A stretch of 64,000 nucleotides of DNA from Eubacterium_U album (lineage in GTDB: Bacteria > Bacillota > Clostridia > Lachnospirales > Lachnospiraceae). The notes under the pieces were generated by a model, which saw nothing but the letters and a program-made list of their open reading frames with translations, did not search any database and was not told the DNA's origin. Each line of letters starts with the position of its first letter. Position 1 is the first letter of the stretch. Positions 24,532 to 32,751 of the stretch are shown piece after piece. The position numbers were made by a program, and so were the translations under genes. The DNA lies in contig NZ_JAODBU010000006.1 in the NCBI RefSeq assembly GCF_025336545.1, positions 248,001 to 312,000 on the forward strand, given 5' to 3'.

Positions 24532-25233
24532 TTACCGATGTCGGATTTCTGCCTGAGAAGTCAGGAGATTTTCCGACATGCTTTCGTGATGATTTTTCTG
24601 GTTCTGCAGCCATTTCGGAAAGTCAGCTTTTTCCATAACCGATACTAGTGTACAGTCCTTTAAGCCAAGCTGTGTCGTGTAGTAGGAATCACAGAAAAAG
24701 CCGCTGTCATCTGTCAGAACATAAGTACAAAGTGTATCCAGAATCTGTTTAAACTCCAGATTGTCATAATCCCGGATACGTCTTTGAGGAAGTTCCCTGT
24801 CATATATTTGACTGAAACATATCACGCAGTCACGATAGAGGGGCAGGGCATTTTGTTTTACATACTCCCGAAGCATATAATTAAGCGGTTCATGGAGAAA
24901 TGCAGTGTTTGTGTGGACTCTTCGTTTCGGAAGCAGTCCGGGAAGCGTAATGGTGAGAATCCCCTGCTGTTCTGCAATCCGCATTCCCTGTGCATCTGCC
25001 GCTTTGGGAAGATAAACTGCTTGATTTGGGGAGAGAGCCGGACAGACAAGGTTACGCATCTGGCAGGCAATCCGCTCCGCCCGAAGAGCAGCACTGACGC
25101 TTAGTTCCTCAAAATTTTTATCATAATTCTGGATATCAGTGACCTTCAGAGCGTAAACGGTATTCGTCAGTTTTTGCAGCTCCCCTTCCAGTTTTTCAAG
25201 CCGCTGGTAAATGGTTGGTGTATTTTGCGTCAT
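24532..25233 (-). CDS. ICE-conserved hypothetical protein with a RusA-like segment
   Basis: The protein has 233 residues. An N-terminal coiled-coil stretch (YQRLEKLEGELQKLTNTVYAL) is followed by a domain where RIRDYDNLEFKQILDTL and LTDDSGFFCDS recall the DxDN/DD layout of RusA Holliday-junction resolvases. The similarity is weak and the family may be DUF6100. It is six bases from the next gene upstream, so co-transcribed. Confidence 0.6.
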   Translation of the reverse strand: MTQNTPTIYQRLEKLEGELQKLTNTVYALKVTDIQNYDKNFEELSVSAALRAERIACQMRNLVCPALSPNQAVYLPKAADAQGMRIAEQQGILTITLPGLLPKRRVHTNTAFLHEPLNYMLREYVKQNALPLYRDCVICFSQIYDRELPQRRIRDYDNLEFKQILDTLCTYVLTDDSGFFCDSYYTTQLGLKDCTLVSVMEKADFPKWLQNQKNHHESMSENLLTSQAEIRHR

Positions 25234-25239
25234 AATAAC

Positions 25240-25767
25240 CTACTTTCTCATGTAGTAACTGACAGCACCGGATTCATTTACAAGGCAGTAAGCGGCTACA
25301 TCATCAATGGTGATTTTGGCAGCCTGGCTTTCGGATTCTAAGACAATCAGGCGTTTGGAACCATTTGATGGGATACTTTCCATCACATGATTGATCAGAG
25401 CCTCCTGTTCTTCACCGATATAGATGATTTCGTATTGTTCATCTTGCGAAAAGAAATTGAGCTTGATTGGAAATTCGCCACTGGTGTGGTATACAATACC
25501 TTTCTTAAAATCCAGCAGTACCCAAAAGCATGTAATTATAGCATAGTCAGGATTCTCAGCAGACTGCTGGCTGTCACAAAGAAGGTCATGCTCTTTATCG
25601 TAAATGATGCGCCCTTGTTTGATGAGGCTGGTAACCAATGACTTGATAGACTGCTCATGTCGGGAGAAAAGTTGTAAAACCTGGTCATACTTCAGAGTAT
25701 GGTAAGTGGTAATGAACCGTAAGAGCTTGGCTCCCTCTCCTTGATAGATTTCGTTCCTTGTTTTCAT
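25240..25767 (-). CDS. ICE-conserved regulatory-type hypothetical protein (DUF5697-like)
   Basis: About 175 residues from the ATG at 25767, where AAGGGAG precedes it; the longer frame to 25866 starts inside the palindrome array and has no ribosome site. The N terminus (GAKLLRFITTYHTLKYDQVLQLF then SIKSLVTSLIKQGRIIYD) looks like a winged helix, and the C-terminal part is an alpha/beta domain. It is the first gene after a shared-type promoter and a terminator, so it may be the regulator of this operon. The DUF5697 assignment is from memory of the family. Confidence 0.6.
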   Translation of the reverse strand: MKTRNEIYQGEGAKLLRFITTYHTLKYDQVLQLFSRHEQSIKSLVTSLIKQGRIIYDKEHDLLCDSQQSAENPDYAIITCFWVLLDFKKGIVYHTSGEFPIKLNFFSQDEQYEIIYIGEEQEALINHVMESIPSNGSKRLIVLESESQAAKITIDDVAAYCLVNESGAVSYYMRK

Positions 25768-25800
25768 GATTGACTCCCTTCTATATATAATAGGAAACTT

Positions 25801-25860
25801 TATACGTATGGCTGTACGTACAGAATACGTTTGGTATTGTAGGTATAGTGTACGTACAAA
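25801..25860 (-). promoter_or_regulatory. GTACGTAC operator array
   Basis: Four ACGT cores lie in 55 bases, with perfect GTACGTAC palindromes at 25814-25821 and 25850-25857. They sit 50-90 bases before the start codon at 25767. The same motif occurs at 143-154 and near 559. Confidence 0.5.
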
Positions 25861-25900
25861 GTACATAGAACCTGCTGTCAGCGATTGAATTTACAGGTAC

Positions 25901-25924
25901 AAAAAAAGCACCATCTATGGGTGC
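25901..25924 (-). terminator. Leader terminator between promoter and first gene
   Basis: AGCACC at 25907-25912 pairs with GGTGCT at 25920-25925, and the minus-strand RNA continues with seven U. It lies downstream of the promoter at 25955-25983 and upstream of the gene at 25767, as in the transfer-operon leader. Confidence 0.75.
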
Positions 25925-25954
25925 TGGAAATAAGGAAAACTATAAGCAATACCT

Positions 25955-25983
25955 ATTGTAGCATGGGTAATTTTACGCTTCAA
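25955..25983 (-). promoter_or_regulatory. Promoter sharing the 26-bp element with the transfer operon
   Basis: On the minus strand TTGAAG is followed by 17 bases and TACAAT. The block 25964-25989 matches 12140-12165 at 22 of 26 positions, and CTGTGCCA also follows both. Confidence 0.65.
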
Positions 25984-26027
25984 TCGCAGAAGCAGGTCAT
26001 TTCTGTGCCATTTTCACTGGTTGGCAT

Positions 26028-26059
26028 AAAAAAAGCAGGAAACCATTTTGATTCCCTGC
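26028..26059 (-). terminator. Intrinsic terminator after the MerR gene
   Basis: GCAGGAAACC at 26035-26044 pairs with the GATTCCCTGC end at 26050-26059 around a short loop, and the minus-strand RNA then has seven U. Confidence 0.8.
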
Positions 26060-26095
26060 ATGGTGTATTGTTGTGCTTTTGTGTAGTTCTAATGA

Positions 26096-26944
26096 TTACT
26101 TGTCTTTATAAAATGCTTCGAAAGCTTGTGCGAAGAATTCGGCTGTACCATTGCCGTATTTTTCATCTATCATAGGTTTGATTTTTTCATTACGGTAATA
26201 TTGAGCCTGTGCAACCATCAGACCGTGTTCTTTCTTTATCTGTGAAAGTTGTTTCATAAGAAAACCGTATTCGGAAACAAGTTCTCTTACTTCAGAAGAA
26301 TCTGGTGAACATACTTTTTTAGCTGCTAATTTGTATAAAAGATTGTCAAATTGTTGGTTGTAACTTTCTGCAGCCTCTTTGCTAATAGGATTGTTGGCAA
26401 CAGACAGGAATTGCTCTTTTCCTCCATACCACTCAACAACTTTAGCATAGCCTTTCTGCATTTCTTCTGATGAAACTGTTTTAATATAATGCTTTTTCCA
26501 TTCTTCAATGCTTCCAAACTCTTTTACAGCAAGTTCTTTCATATTGTCAGGCATATGTTCAAACATAGTTTGGAACATTTCTTCAACTTCCGTTTTACTA
26601 AAAATCGCAAAATCCATTTTATTCTCTCCTTTCAGGATATCATCAATGCTGGCAATCAGATGTTCCATACGTTCTTTCTTTGCTACCAACATTTTTCTCT
26701 GCATTTGCAAGATCTGGTTCCTTTCAAGAGCAGGATTCTCCAGAACAGCTTTGATTTCTTTCAAAGGAATGTCAAACTCACGGAAAAACAGAATCTGCTG
26801 TAATATTTCCAATGCCCTATCGTCATAAAGCCGGTATCCCGCATCACTTTTTTGTGTTGGTTTTAAAAGCCCGATTTCATCGTAATAGTGAAGCGTGCGA
26901 ACGCTGATACCTGTAAGTCCTGATATTTCTTTGACTGTCCTCAT
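26096..26944 (-). CDS. MerR-family regulator with TipA-like effector domain
   Basis: The protein has 282 residues. The MerR helix-turn-helix is at the N terminus (VKEISGLTGISVRTLHYYDEIGLL), followed by a dimerisation coiled coil (about 75-105) and a C-terminal TipAS-type domain (EEWKKHYIK, AESYNQQFDNLL, FFAQAFEAFY). TipA-like proteins bind thiopeptides or other drugs and activate export genes. Here no target gene is adjacent in the same operon. Its own terminator and the flanking ICE genes suggest an independent insertion between two ICE operons. Confidence 0.9.
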   Translation of the reverse strand: MRTVKEISGLTGISVRTLHYYDEIGLLKPTQKSDAGYRLYDDRALEILQQILFFREFDIPLKEIKAVLENPALERNQILQMQRKMLVAKKERMEHLIASIDDILKGENKMDFAIFSKTEVEEMFQTMFEHMPDNMKELAVKEFGSIEEWKKHYIKTVSSEEMQKGYAKVVEWYGGKEQFLSVANNPISKEAAESYNQQFDNLLYKLAAKKVCSPDSSEVRELVSEYGFLMKQLSQIKKEHGLMVAQAQYYRNEKIKPMIDEKYGNGTAEFFAQAFEAFYKDK

Positions 26945-27076
26945 AGTTGCTGACCTCCTGTTCCTGATAAGATAACTGTACGCTATGACGTTCCGTGAGA
27001 GTCAATATATATTTTGCATTTTTTAGTATAACATTTTTATGATATTACGAAAAGCCGAGAAGATAGGCGATATGTA

Positions 27077-27607
27077 TTACTCTGGAAAGAACTTGTTGAG
27101 CGTATCCAATGTCTCTTTTGCAGTAAATCCCCAAAGGATGGTACTGAGTGCTTCAATCGCAGCCCTGCGTTTCCGGTAATAGGTGCGGTAGGAAATATTG
27201 GTGATGTGGTGAGCCAGCTTATCCAATATCTCATCTGTATTTTTCATTTCCTGTGGAGAGAGAAAAGCGTAGTAGAGAATCCAGTAATACTGTTCCCCAT
27301 GCTTGTGATTGTTCCGGAGGAGATCGATGGATGATTCCAAAAGCTTCAGCATCTGGTTGCTTCTGGCAATACTTTTTGCCCGTTGTTCGATGTCGCTTCC
27401 GGTAAGATCAGCCCCGGCAGCATAGATGGAGTCCAGAAATTTGTCGATGTCATTGTCGTATTGGAGCTTAAACTGGTGCTCCATCTGGTGTACGACTACC
27501 TTCAGGCTGTAGGTTGCATCCCGGTATCTGCGTAAAAACTGATAGGTGTCGTGAAAACGTGGATCTTCTTCGGGTGAAGGAAATCCCTGTGTATTGCGGT
27601 TTGCCAT
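27077..27607 (-). CDS. ArpU/sigma-like DNA-binding protein, tentative
   Basis: The protein has 176 residues, mostly helical. The C-terminal part (YWILYYAFLSPQEM, then LAHHITNISYRTYYRKRRAAIEAL) resembles the region-4-like helix-turn-helix of phage ArpU-type late regulators. It lies two bases after the larger wHTH gene and is probably co-transcribed. The assignment is by pattern only. Confidence 0.55.
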   Translation of the reverse strand: MANRNTQGFPSPEEDPRFHDTYQFLRRYRDATYSLKVVVHQMEHQFKLQYDNDIDKFLDSIYAAGADLTGSDIEQRAKSIARSNQMLKLLESSIDLLRNNHKHGEQYYWILYYAFLSPQEMKNTDEILDKLAHHITNISYRTYYRKRRAAIEALSTILWGFTAKETLDTLNKFFPE

Positions 27608-27609
27608 GT

Positions 27610-28785
27610 CTATTCCCCCCCTTTCAGTGCAGAAGGCTCTGCCACGGCAGGCATCTTTTGGGCAGACTCATCCCCCGGACTTACGGATAACTCAAACCGA
27701 TAAGCGGCATTTCCGTAGGGACAGATAATATTTAGAGTAAATGTATTAAATATATCTTTGCAGGCTGATAATGGAGATAATATATAGCGGGTTTTGGAGC
27801 AGTGGCAACATGGAATCCCTTGTGAATCCAATAGTTCTGCGACTTTTTGCACGATAAATTTCATGTGTGAATCTGGAACGCAGGAATCATTTTTTGTAAC
27901 GGTGATTTGTGAGTCTGTGACAGTTTCTGAAACGCTAACAGAAGCAGAATCCTCAATAGTGATTTCTTCAGGTACATGGATTGGTAATTGCATCTTCATA
28001 GCGATCTCCTCCTTGTCAATCATAACGTCGCTGATATTAAACATCACGGACAGGTAATTGTTGAGATAAATTACGCTTCCGTGTTTTCCTGTAAATGAGA
28101 TAAGTGTAATGTATTCTTTTTCCTCCAGTTTCTTCAAGAGTCGTGATACCGATGCCTTTGACAGACTCCACCTTTCACCCAGTTCATTAAAGCTGGTAAG
28201 GGGATTTCCGGTATTATCCCGGTAATAGACAATGGGACCGGAATCAGATCCCAGGACAGAGGAATCGTTGTAAACTGCATGAATCCACAGATCCAGAATA
28301 ACATCCATTTCCGAGCATTTTCCAATGCCAATTAGTTCGTGAACTTTGGCAATCGGGAAAAAGAAAAACCCTGTATCTTTTTTACAGGGATAGTTGTATT
28401 CCAATACGGTATTGTCTTTGGGCCAGTCTGATATTTTGAATTTGACCAGGCGCTTTTTGCCGAGAAGAGAGTAGGTAATGTAATTCTGCTCTTCAAAAAA
28501 TCGAAGGATGGACAACGCTTGATGTTGGAAACGGCAGCGAAACCATTCCTGAAGATCTGTGACTGTGCAGATCCACTCTCCTGGACCAATGGTATAGGTA
28601 ATGTGTTCCATCCGGCGGTAGGATGTGCGGTAATTTGCATAGGAGCATAATACCAGATAATAAAAAAGAAAAGAGCCCCCGGTAGTTCGGATGCTCTTGG
28701 TAGTGATTAAAGTTTGTATGAAGTCACGGTAAATGCGACAGCGTGGAAATTCCACGATTTGTTTGAGTTCTAATTTGTAATTCAT
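27610..28785 (-). CDS. Helix-turn-helix protein, possible replication initiator
   Basis: The protein has 391 residues with GAAAGGAAGATCACC before the ATG. Two winged-helix segments are visible: YTIGPGEWICTVTDLQEWFR (about 68-87) and SFNELGERWSLSKASVSRLL (about 200-220), followed by EEKEYITLISF, a typical wing. A Ser/Thr-rich linker and a Cys-containing C-terminal domain (CCHCSKT) follow. ICE replication-region proteins have this double-wHTH layout, but a MarR-like regulator is possible. It is the last minus-strand gene before the Tn916-like element. Confidence 0.65.
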   Translation of the reverse strand: MNYKLELKQIVEFPRCRIYRDFIQTLITTKSIRTTGGSFLFYYLVLCSYANYRTSYRRMEHITYTIGPGEWICTVTDLQEWFRCRFQHQALSILRFFEEQNYITYSLLGKKRLVKFKISDWPKDNTVLEYNYPCKKDTGFFFFPIAKVHELIGIGKCSEMDVILDLWIHAVYNDSSVLGSDSGPIVYYRDNTGNPLTSFNELGERWSLSKASVSRLLKKLEEKEYITLISFTGKHGSVIYLNNYLSVMFNISDVMIDKEEIAMKMQLPIHVPEEITIEDSASVSVSETVTDSQITVTKNDSCVPDSHMKFIVQKVAELLDSQGIPCCHCSKTRYILSPLSACKDIFNTFTLNIICPYGNAAYRFELSVSPGDESAQKMPAVAEPSALKGGE

Positions 28786-28884
28786 GGTGATCTTCCTTTC
28801 AAAGTATATTTAATTGTAATCGGACTTTTCATAGTGTTGGTATCAAGAAGAAGCCGATGGAAGTATAGCAAGTAGTCGTTTCAC

Positions 28885-29014
28885 TCATTGCATTTTTATT
28901 GCATTTTTAAAATTTAGATTATGTGGCTATGTTGCTCTTAACTGGTTAAAAAGCCTTTAAAATCGTCTATATGCGTTAATACTCCGTACTGTCAATCTGG
29001 AGTTTGAATAGTTG
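28885..29014. repeat. Integrase-side copy of the 130-bp direct repeat flanking the Tn916-like element
   Basis: This segment aligns without gaps to 54880-55009 at about 88 of 130 positions by hand count. The first 10 bases (TCATTGCATT) and the blocks ATACTCCGTACTGTC and TCTGGAGTTTGAATA are identical. The TTGCAT motif repeats here and again near 29071, as expected for integrase arm sites. It probably contains one attachment site. Confidence 0.65.
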
Positions 29015-29019
29015 GAGCT

Positions 29020-29057
29020 AAGCTGTAAAGCCTTTGTTTACAAGGGTTTTACAGCTT
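29020..29057. terminator. Hairpin beyond the integrase gene
   Basis: AAGCTGTAAA at 29020-29029 pairs with TTTACAGCTT at 29048-29057. On the plus strand TTCCTTT follows. The repeat copy at the other end is followed by a hairpin of the same layout (55016-55051). Confidence 0.6.
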
Positions 29058-29086
29058 TTCCTTTATAGGATTGCATTTTCATTGCA

Positions 29087-30277
29087 TTATTTTTCTTCAA
29101 CTGTTCTGTGATAGATTGCTGTATGTTGATTGCTGGTATAATTAGCAATGCTTTCAGTAGCAGATTGTACTTGTAATATTCCAGTCAGTTTTTTAGCAAC
29201 TTCAAGATTCGTATTTGGATACAGATGACCATAAGTGCCGAGTGTTGTCTGTATTTTTTCATGTCCTAAACGTTCCTTAATAAGTAAAGGATTTTCGCCC
29301 ATGCTGATAAGCAATGAAGCGTGTGAATGTCGCAAGGCATGAATTTTAATACGATGAACACCTGCTAAATTTGACAACTTTTCCAAAGCTCTGGGAAACG
29401 TTGTTTTACTGGTTGGAGTTCCGTTATAACTTAGTACAAGTGGACAATCGGGAAGAACCTGTTGCTGAACACTTTGCCAAGCCTTTAGCTCATTGAGTGT
29501 ATCTGAATCAATATAAATAGTACGGATACTTGCCTGTGTTTTCGGCTCAACGAATTTATAGTCCGTCATTGTTCGGTAATATAATGTTTTGGTAATGCTA
29601 AGCAAGCCTGTTTCAAAATCTATGTCTGACCAATGTAATGCTGACGCTTCGCCAATTCGCATACCCGTCATAAATAATAACCAGAACGACATAAACAGAT
29701 AATGTTCATAATAGTCTTTCTTACAGAGTAAGGAAATAACCTTTTGAAATTCTTCTAATGTCCAGAAATCAACTTTGGTTTTCTTGCTTTTGATATTGCC
29801 TATCATACGAGAGGGATTTTTCTTCGCAATTCCAAGAACAATAGCTCTGTCGAATGCGATAGAAAGCATTCCCTGTACGATACGAATGTAATTAGGGCTA
29901 AAATCTTTTGCAAGTTTCAACTGCCAGTTTTGAACATGGATAGGTTCGATTTCGTCTGTTTCCATTTTGTAGAAATAGGAAAAATGTTTCTTGATGGTAG
30001 TAGCACGATTAAGATAAGTGCTTTCTTTTACCTGTGTTTTATACCATGGCAGGTAGGTTTCTTCTATAAATTGCTGAAAAGAAACGCCATCTTTTTTTGT
30101 TGTTAATTCTTCGGTAGAAGCTAACACCAGTTTTGAATATTCTTCCTTTGCTTCTTTTTTCGTTCTGAATCCACTTCGGTATTTCTGTATCTGTTTTCCG
30201 GTAATGGGATTGTAGCCTAAATTAGCTCTGAAATAATAAGTTCCGTTATCTGCTTTCTTAATAGGGTCTTTTGCCAT
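29087..30277 (-). CDS. int: Tyrosine integrase of the Tn916-like element
   Basis: About 396 residues from the ATG at 30277, after AAGGAGTGAAATC. An N-terminal AP2-like arm-binding domain (GTYYFRANLGYNPITGKQIQ) is followed by a SAM-like core-binding domain (about 55-160) and the catalytic domain with GMRIGEASALHW (Arg), HALRHSHASLL (His-x-x-Arg), ERLGHEKIQTT and the Tyr in GTYGHLY. The N terminus differs from Tn916 Int, so target specificity probably differs. It catalyses excision and integration. Its transcript points outward, as in Tn916. Confidence 0.95.
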   Translation of the reverse strand: MAKDPIKKADNGTYYFRANLGYNPITGKQIQKYRSGFRTKKEAKEEYSKLVLASTEELTTKKDGVSFQQFIEETYLPWYKTQVKESTYLNRATTIKKHFSYFYKMETDEIEPIHVQNWQLKLAKDFSPNYIRIVQGMLSIAFDRAIVLGIAKKNPSRMIGNIKSKKTKVDFWTLEEFQKVISLLCKKDYYEHYLFMSFWLLFMTGMRIGEASALHWSDIDFETGLLSITKTLYYRTMTDYKFVEPKTQASIRTIYIDSDTLNELKAWQSVQQQVLPDCPLVLSYNGTPTSKTTFPRALEKLSNLAGVHRIKIHALRHSHASLLISMGENPLLIKERLGHEKIQTTLGTYGHLYPNTNLEVAKKLTGILQVQSATESIANYTSNQHTAIYHRTVEEK

Positions 30278-30312
30278 GATTTCACTCCTTACATGATATG
30301 CAAGAAGTACAA

Positions 30313-30507
30313 TCAATCGTTTGTGTCTGATAATGTAATCCCTAATAATTCTTCCACGGCTTCTTTGGGTACTCTGTCCAATTTACGGGATTGGTAATAA
30401 GTATGCCCTTTTTCAATCATAAGTTTTTTTGCTTTTCTTATGATGTCTGCCGAGAAAGAAGTCCCATAACCTAGTGCTATGAGGTCTTTTTTTGTTACGG
30501 TAATCAT
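30313..30507 (-). CDS. xis: DUF3173 excisionase-like protein
   Basis: About 64 residues from the ATG at 30507, directly after AAAGGAGGATT. The helix-turn-helix-like segment KKDLIALGYGTSFSADIIRK followed by YYQSRKLDRVPKEAVEELLG is the DUF3173 signature. These proteins accompany phage-type integrases in Tn916-family ICEs and probably act as excisionase (Xis). About 35 bases separate it from the integrase start. Confidence 0.8.
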   Translation of the reverse strand: MITVTKKDLIALGYGTSFSADIIRKAKKLMIEKGHTYYQSRKLDRVPKEAVEELLGITLSDTND

Positions 30508-30638
30508 AATCCTCCTTTCCATAGACCAGATAAGGAAATCTCAATATCTTGTCTATCAGTATATCAAATGATGAGCAAAAAAGCTCTATTAAGATGATTT
30601 TTTCTTGCAAAATCGTTGTTAGATAGTTTTACAAGCAA

Positions 30639-30869
30639 TCAGACGGCTTCGGCAAGCTCCGCTGGTATCTCAACCATTCCCATTCCTGTGGGCTGAACCG
30701 TGTCATACGGGTGTATCATTATCCTGTGTTGCAGGTCATGGCAGAACGACTTTTCCAACGGTCGCTCCCAGATCATTGCATGAATCGCTATCTCCCGATT
30801 GGAAAAGTCACGGCGTACAACCTCTGATGGCTCACTGCAAGCACAAACGTATCTGACTGCTTTATTCAC
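30639..30869 (-). CDS. Possible orf5-equivalent, GTG start
   Basis: A 76-residue frame between orf8 and the xis-like gene, in the position of Tn916 orf5. It starts GTG without a clear ribosome site and has no motif I recognise (CHDLQHRIMIHPYDTVQPTG). The rest of the 30523-31001 gap holds an inverted repeat CTGTATCA/TGATACAG (30904-30938) and a TTGACA box. It may not be expressed. Confidence 0.35.
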   Translation of the reverse strand: MNKAVRYVCACSEPSEVVRRDFSNREIAIHAMIWERPLEKSFCHDLQHRIMIHPYDTVQPTGMGMVEIPAELAEAV

Positions 30870-31001
30870 TTGTCAAAGAACTGTTAGGCTCTTGTCAGCC
30901 TGTATCAATTCATTTTTGCAAATGGACTGATACAGAATGATAAGAAAAAGCGGAACAGGAAAGAGGGGAGTTTGTTAAATTATGCTCCGCTCAAATATTA
31001 C

Positions 31002-31241
31002 TTAATGTTCGTCTATTTCAAATTCACATATCATTTTCAAAAGGGCTTCTCTGATACGTCCCTTTAATTCCATATCAACCACAATGTATACGTTGCCGTA
31101 TTCATCGTAAAATGGGCGTAAACAGCATTTTGATATGTAGGCTTCATAGAACAGCAACAGCTTTTCTATGGCGTTTTCGTTACCGTCCACGGCTGATGAT
31201 ATGAGAAAAAATGATGGAAGTGTGTGTTGCTTATTCTTCAT
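31002..31241 (-). CDS. Orf8-like helix-turn-helix regulator
   Basis: 79 residues matching the Tn916 orf8 pattern: SSAVDGNENAIEKLLLFYEAYI followed by a conserved YDEYGNVYIVVDMELKGRI segment. It overlaps the sigma-like gene by 11 bases. In Tn916, orf7 and orf8 are positive regulators that let transcription continue through int into the transfer genes after circularisation. Confidence 0.85.
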   Translation of the reverse strand: MKNKQHTLPSFFLISSAVDGNENAIEKLLLFYEAYISKCCLRPFYDEYGNVYIVVDMELKGRIREALLKMICEFEIDEH

Positions 31242-31668
31242 TTGTTTTCTTCTCCTTTAACTGCTTTCTGATTTCTTCAAGTGAATTTCTTCTGTGCCTG
31301 TATGATGTGCTTCGGTTGATGTTCAGCTTTTCGCCTATCTCCGAATCACTCATATCCAAGAAGAAAAACATCAATACAATGTTTCGGCTCTGCTCCGGCA
31401 ACTGTTTCAGTGCTTCTGCAAGTTCTTCATCAAGTACACGGATTTCTGTACCGCACACATCGAACGTTGTATATTCACTTTCGTAATCGTCCCATACAAT
31501 CAATTTCTCAACAACAATCTCTGGAAGCTCACAAAAGGATACTTCCTTTGCCTGTCGTCTGGCTAATTCCTTGCGGTAGTTACGGACAATGCCTTTCACA
31601 ACCTTTTTGAGCTTACAGTCAAACTGACACTGTATTGTCTTTTGGAAGTCTGATGGTTTCAAAATCAC
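31231..31668 (-). CDS. Orf7-like sigma-70-family regulator
   Basis: The protein has 145 residues. The C-terminal region-4 helix-turn-helix is MSDSEIGEKLNINRSTSYRH (about 108-127), preceded by ALKQLPEQSRNIVLMFFF. It matches Orf7 of Tn916, which with Orf8 activates transfer. A bidirectional terminator at 31964-31998 and the antisense orf9 lie upstream, as in the Tn916 control region. Confidence 0.88.
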   Translation of the reverse strand: MILKPSDFQKTIQCQFDCKLKKVVKGIVRNYRKELARRQAKEVSFCELPEIVVEKLIVWDDYESEYTTFDVCGTEIRVLDEELAEALKQLPEQSRNIVLMFFFLDMSDSEIGEKLNINRSTSYRHRRNSLEEIRKQLKEKKTNEE

Positions 31669-31963
31669 ACCCCCTTTCGCTATGAAGTGAAAAGTATGTA
31701 TCCCTCTTTCCGCACCATATCTGTACGGCAGGGTGTGATTTGTTGCAGGATTGAAAAAGTTTTTTGTAAATATGAAAACAGCCTATTTGCATCAATAACA
31801 AATAGACTGTTTTTAAAACATCTGATATATGAGTTTTTAATTCATGTTCAAGGACTGATGATGTACTAAGAAAAAAACGGAATAAATTCGGTTGTTGGTA
31901 TAGACTGCCTGTTTTACTTAGAATCACAAATTGCTCCTTGACCAGAGCAATCCTGTGAAAATA

Positions 31964-31998
31964 GAAAAAGGACAGCTCTGGTTATACCAAAACCGTCC
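31964..31998. terminator. Bidirectional hairpin in the orf9-orf7 intergenic region
   Basis: GGAC at 31970-31973 pairs with GTCC at 31995-31998, with TGG and CCA arms inside. A-tracts and T-tracts on both sides give a U-run in either direction. The surrounding 31669-32160 region holds no convincing gene; another perfect hairpin ATTGCTC/GAGCAAT lies at 31930-31951. Confidence 0.6.
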
Positions 31999-32160
31999 CT
32001 ATATTTTTGGACATTATAAAAGAGATTACCCACAGAACGGTTTTTTTTTATTTACCGAACTAGGTAATACTTTATTTGAATTTATAGTGCATATAATATG
32101 AGTTTTTAATACATTCTAATCGCACAACATGAAGTATAAACTCATGCTAGGTGATTAAAA

Positions 32161-32520
32161 ATGAGAAAAAAGAAAGATACACACAGCTTTGATTTTCGTC
32201 CTTTAGGACTGGCAATCAGAGAAGCCAGAGAGAAAGCAGGGCTTTCCAGAAATGATTTAGGCGATAAAGTCTTTTACGGAGAACGTCATATCGCAGATAT
32301 TGAAAATATCGGAAAACACCCTAGCTTTCAGTTATTCCATGATTTAGTTACAATGTTCAATATATCTGTTGACGAGTATTTCTATCCAGCGAAGAATGTT
32401 GAGAAAAACACAGCCCGCCGTCAGATAGATTCGTCACTTGATTTATTGAGTGATAATGAATTAAAAATCATTCAAGGTACGATTGACGGTATCTTGAACA
32501 GCAGAGAGAATAAGAAGTGA
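32161..32520 (+). CDS. Orf9-like XRE repressor
   Basis: 119 residues. The helix-turn-helix is AGLSRNDLGDKVFYGERHIADIE (about 24-46). In Tn916 the divergent orf9 product is a negative regulator of orf7/orf8, and read-through transcription antisense to orf9 relieves repression. The same geometry holds here: it is the only plus-strand gene between the cargo cassette and orf7. Confidence 0.88.
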   Translation: MRKKKDTHSFDFRPLGLAIREAREKAGLSRNDLGDKVFYGERHIADIENIGKHPSFQLFHDLVTMFNISVDEYFYPAKNVEKNTARRQIDSSLDLLSDNELKIIQGTIDGILNSRENKK

Positions 32521-32651
32521 TTTGCTTCTTGTTTTCTCTGTTTTCCTATACAGATTCTTCAACATTTATTTGTTGATCTGCTCCGCAGGCAACAAATAAG
32601 AGCCGACTATCCTTATTTCTTTATCGTAAATTTACTTGTTACACAGTAATG

Positions 32652-32692
32652 AAAAAAGCCAATAGTTTGTAACTGAACTTTACAAACTATTG
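32652..32692 (-). terminator. Intrinsic terminator after the cargo kinase gene
   Basis: CAATAGTTTGTAA at 32660-32672 pairs perfectly with TTACAAACTATTG at 32680-32692, and the minus-strand RNA continues GGCUUUUUUC. It would limit read-through from the cargo into orf7 and orf8. Confidence 0.9.
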
Positions 32693-32751
32693 ACTTTACA
32701 TTTTGATGTCCACTCTTCAATGAATTATCATACGAATATATCTTCAATACT

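Larger units (their letters stand above)
1..28800. mobile_element. Partial ICE with VirB4/VirD4-type transfer genes, interrupted by a cargo block
   Basis: The minus-strand genes from 28.8 kb down to 1 kb include a VirD4-like coupling ATPase, a pilin-like protein, a VirB6-like membrane protein, a cell-wall hydrolase, a PrgI-VirB4 ATPase and a sortase-anchored protein, which together make a Gram-positive type IV secretion set. No relaxase or integrase is visible, so the element is incomplete here or extends left. An opposite-strand block (about 12.2-20.4 kb) splits the transfer genes, and a MerR gene sits inside the upstream part. Boundaries are inferred from gene content. Confidence 0.7.

Noticed and set aside
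31619..31927. 102-codon minus frame upstream of the sigma-like gene
   Set aside because: It has no ribosome site, no recognisable motif, and overlaps hairpins of the control region.
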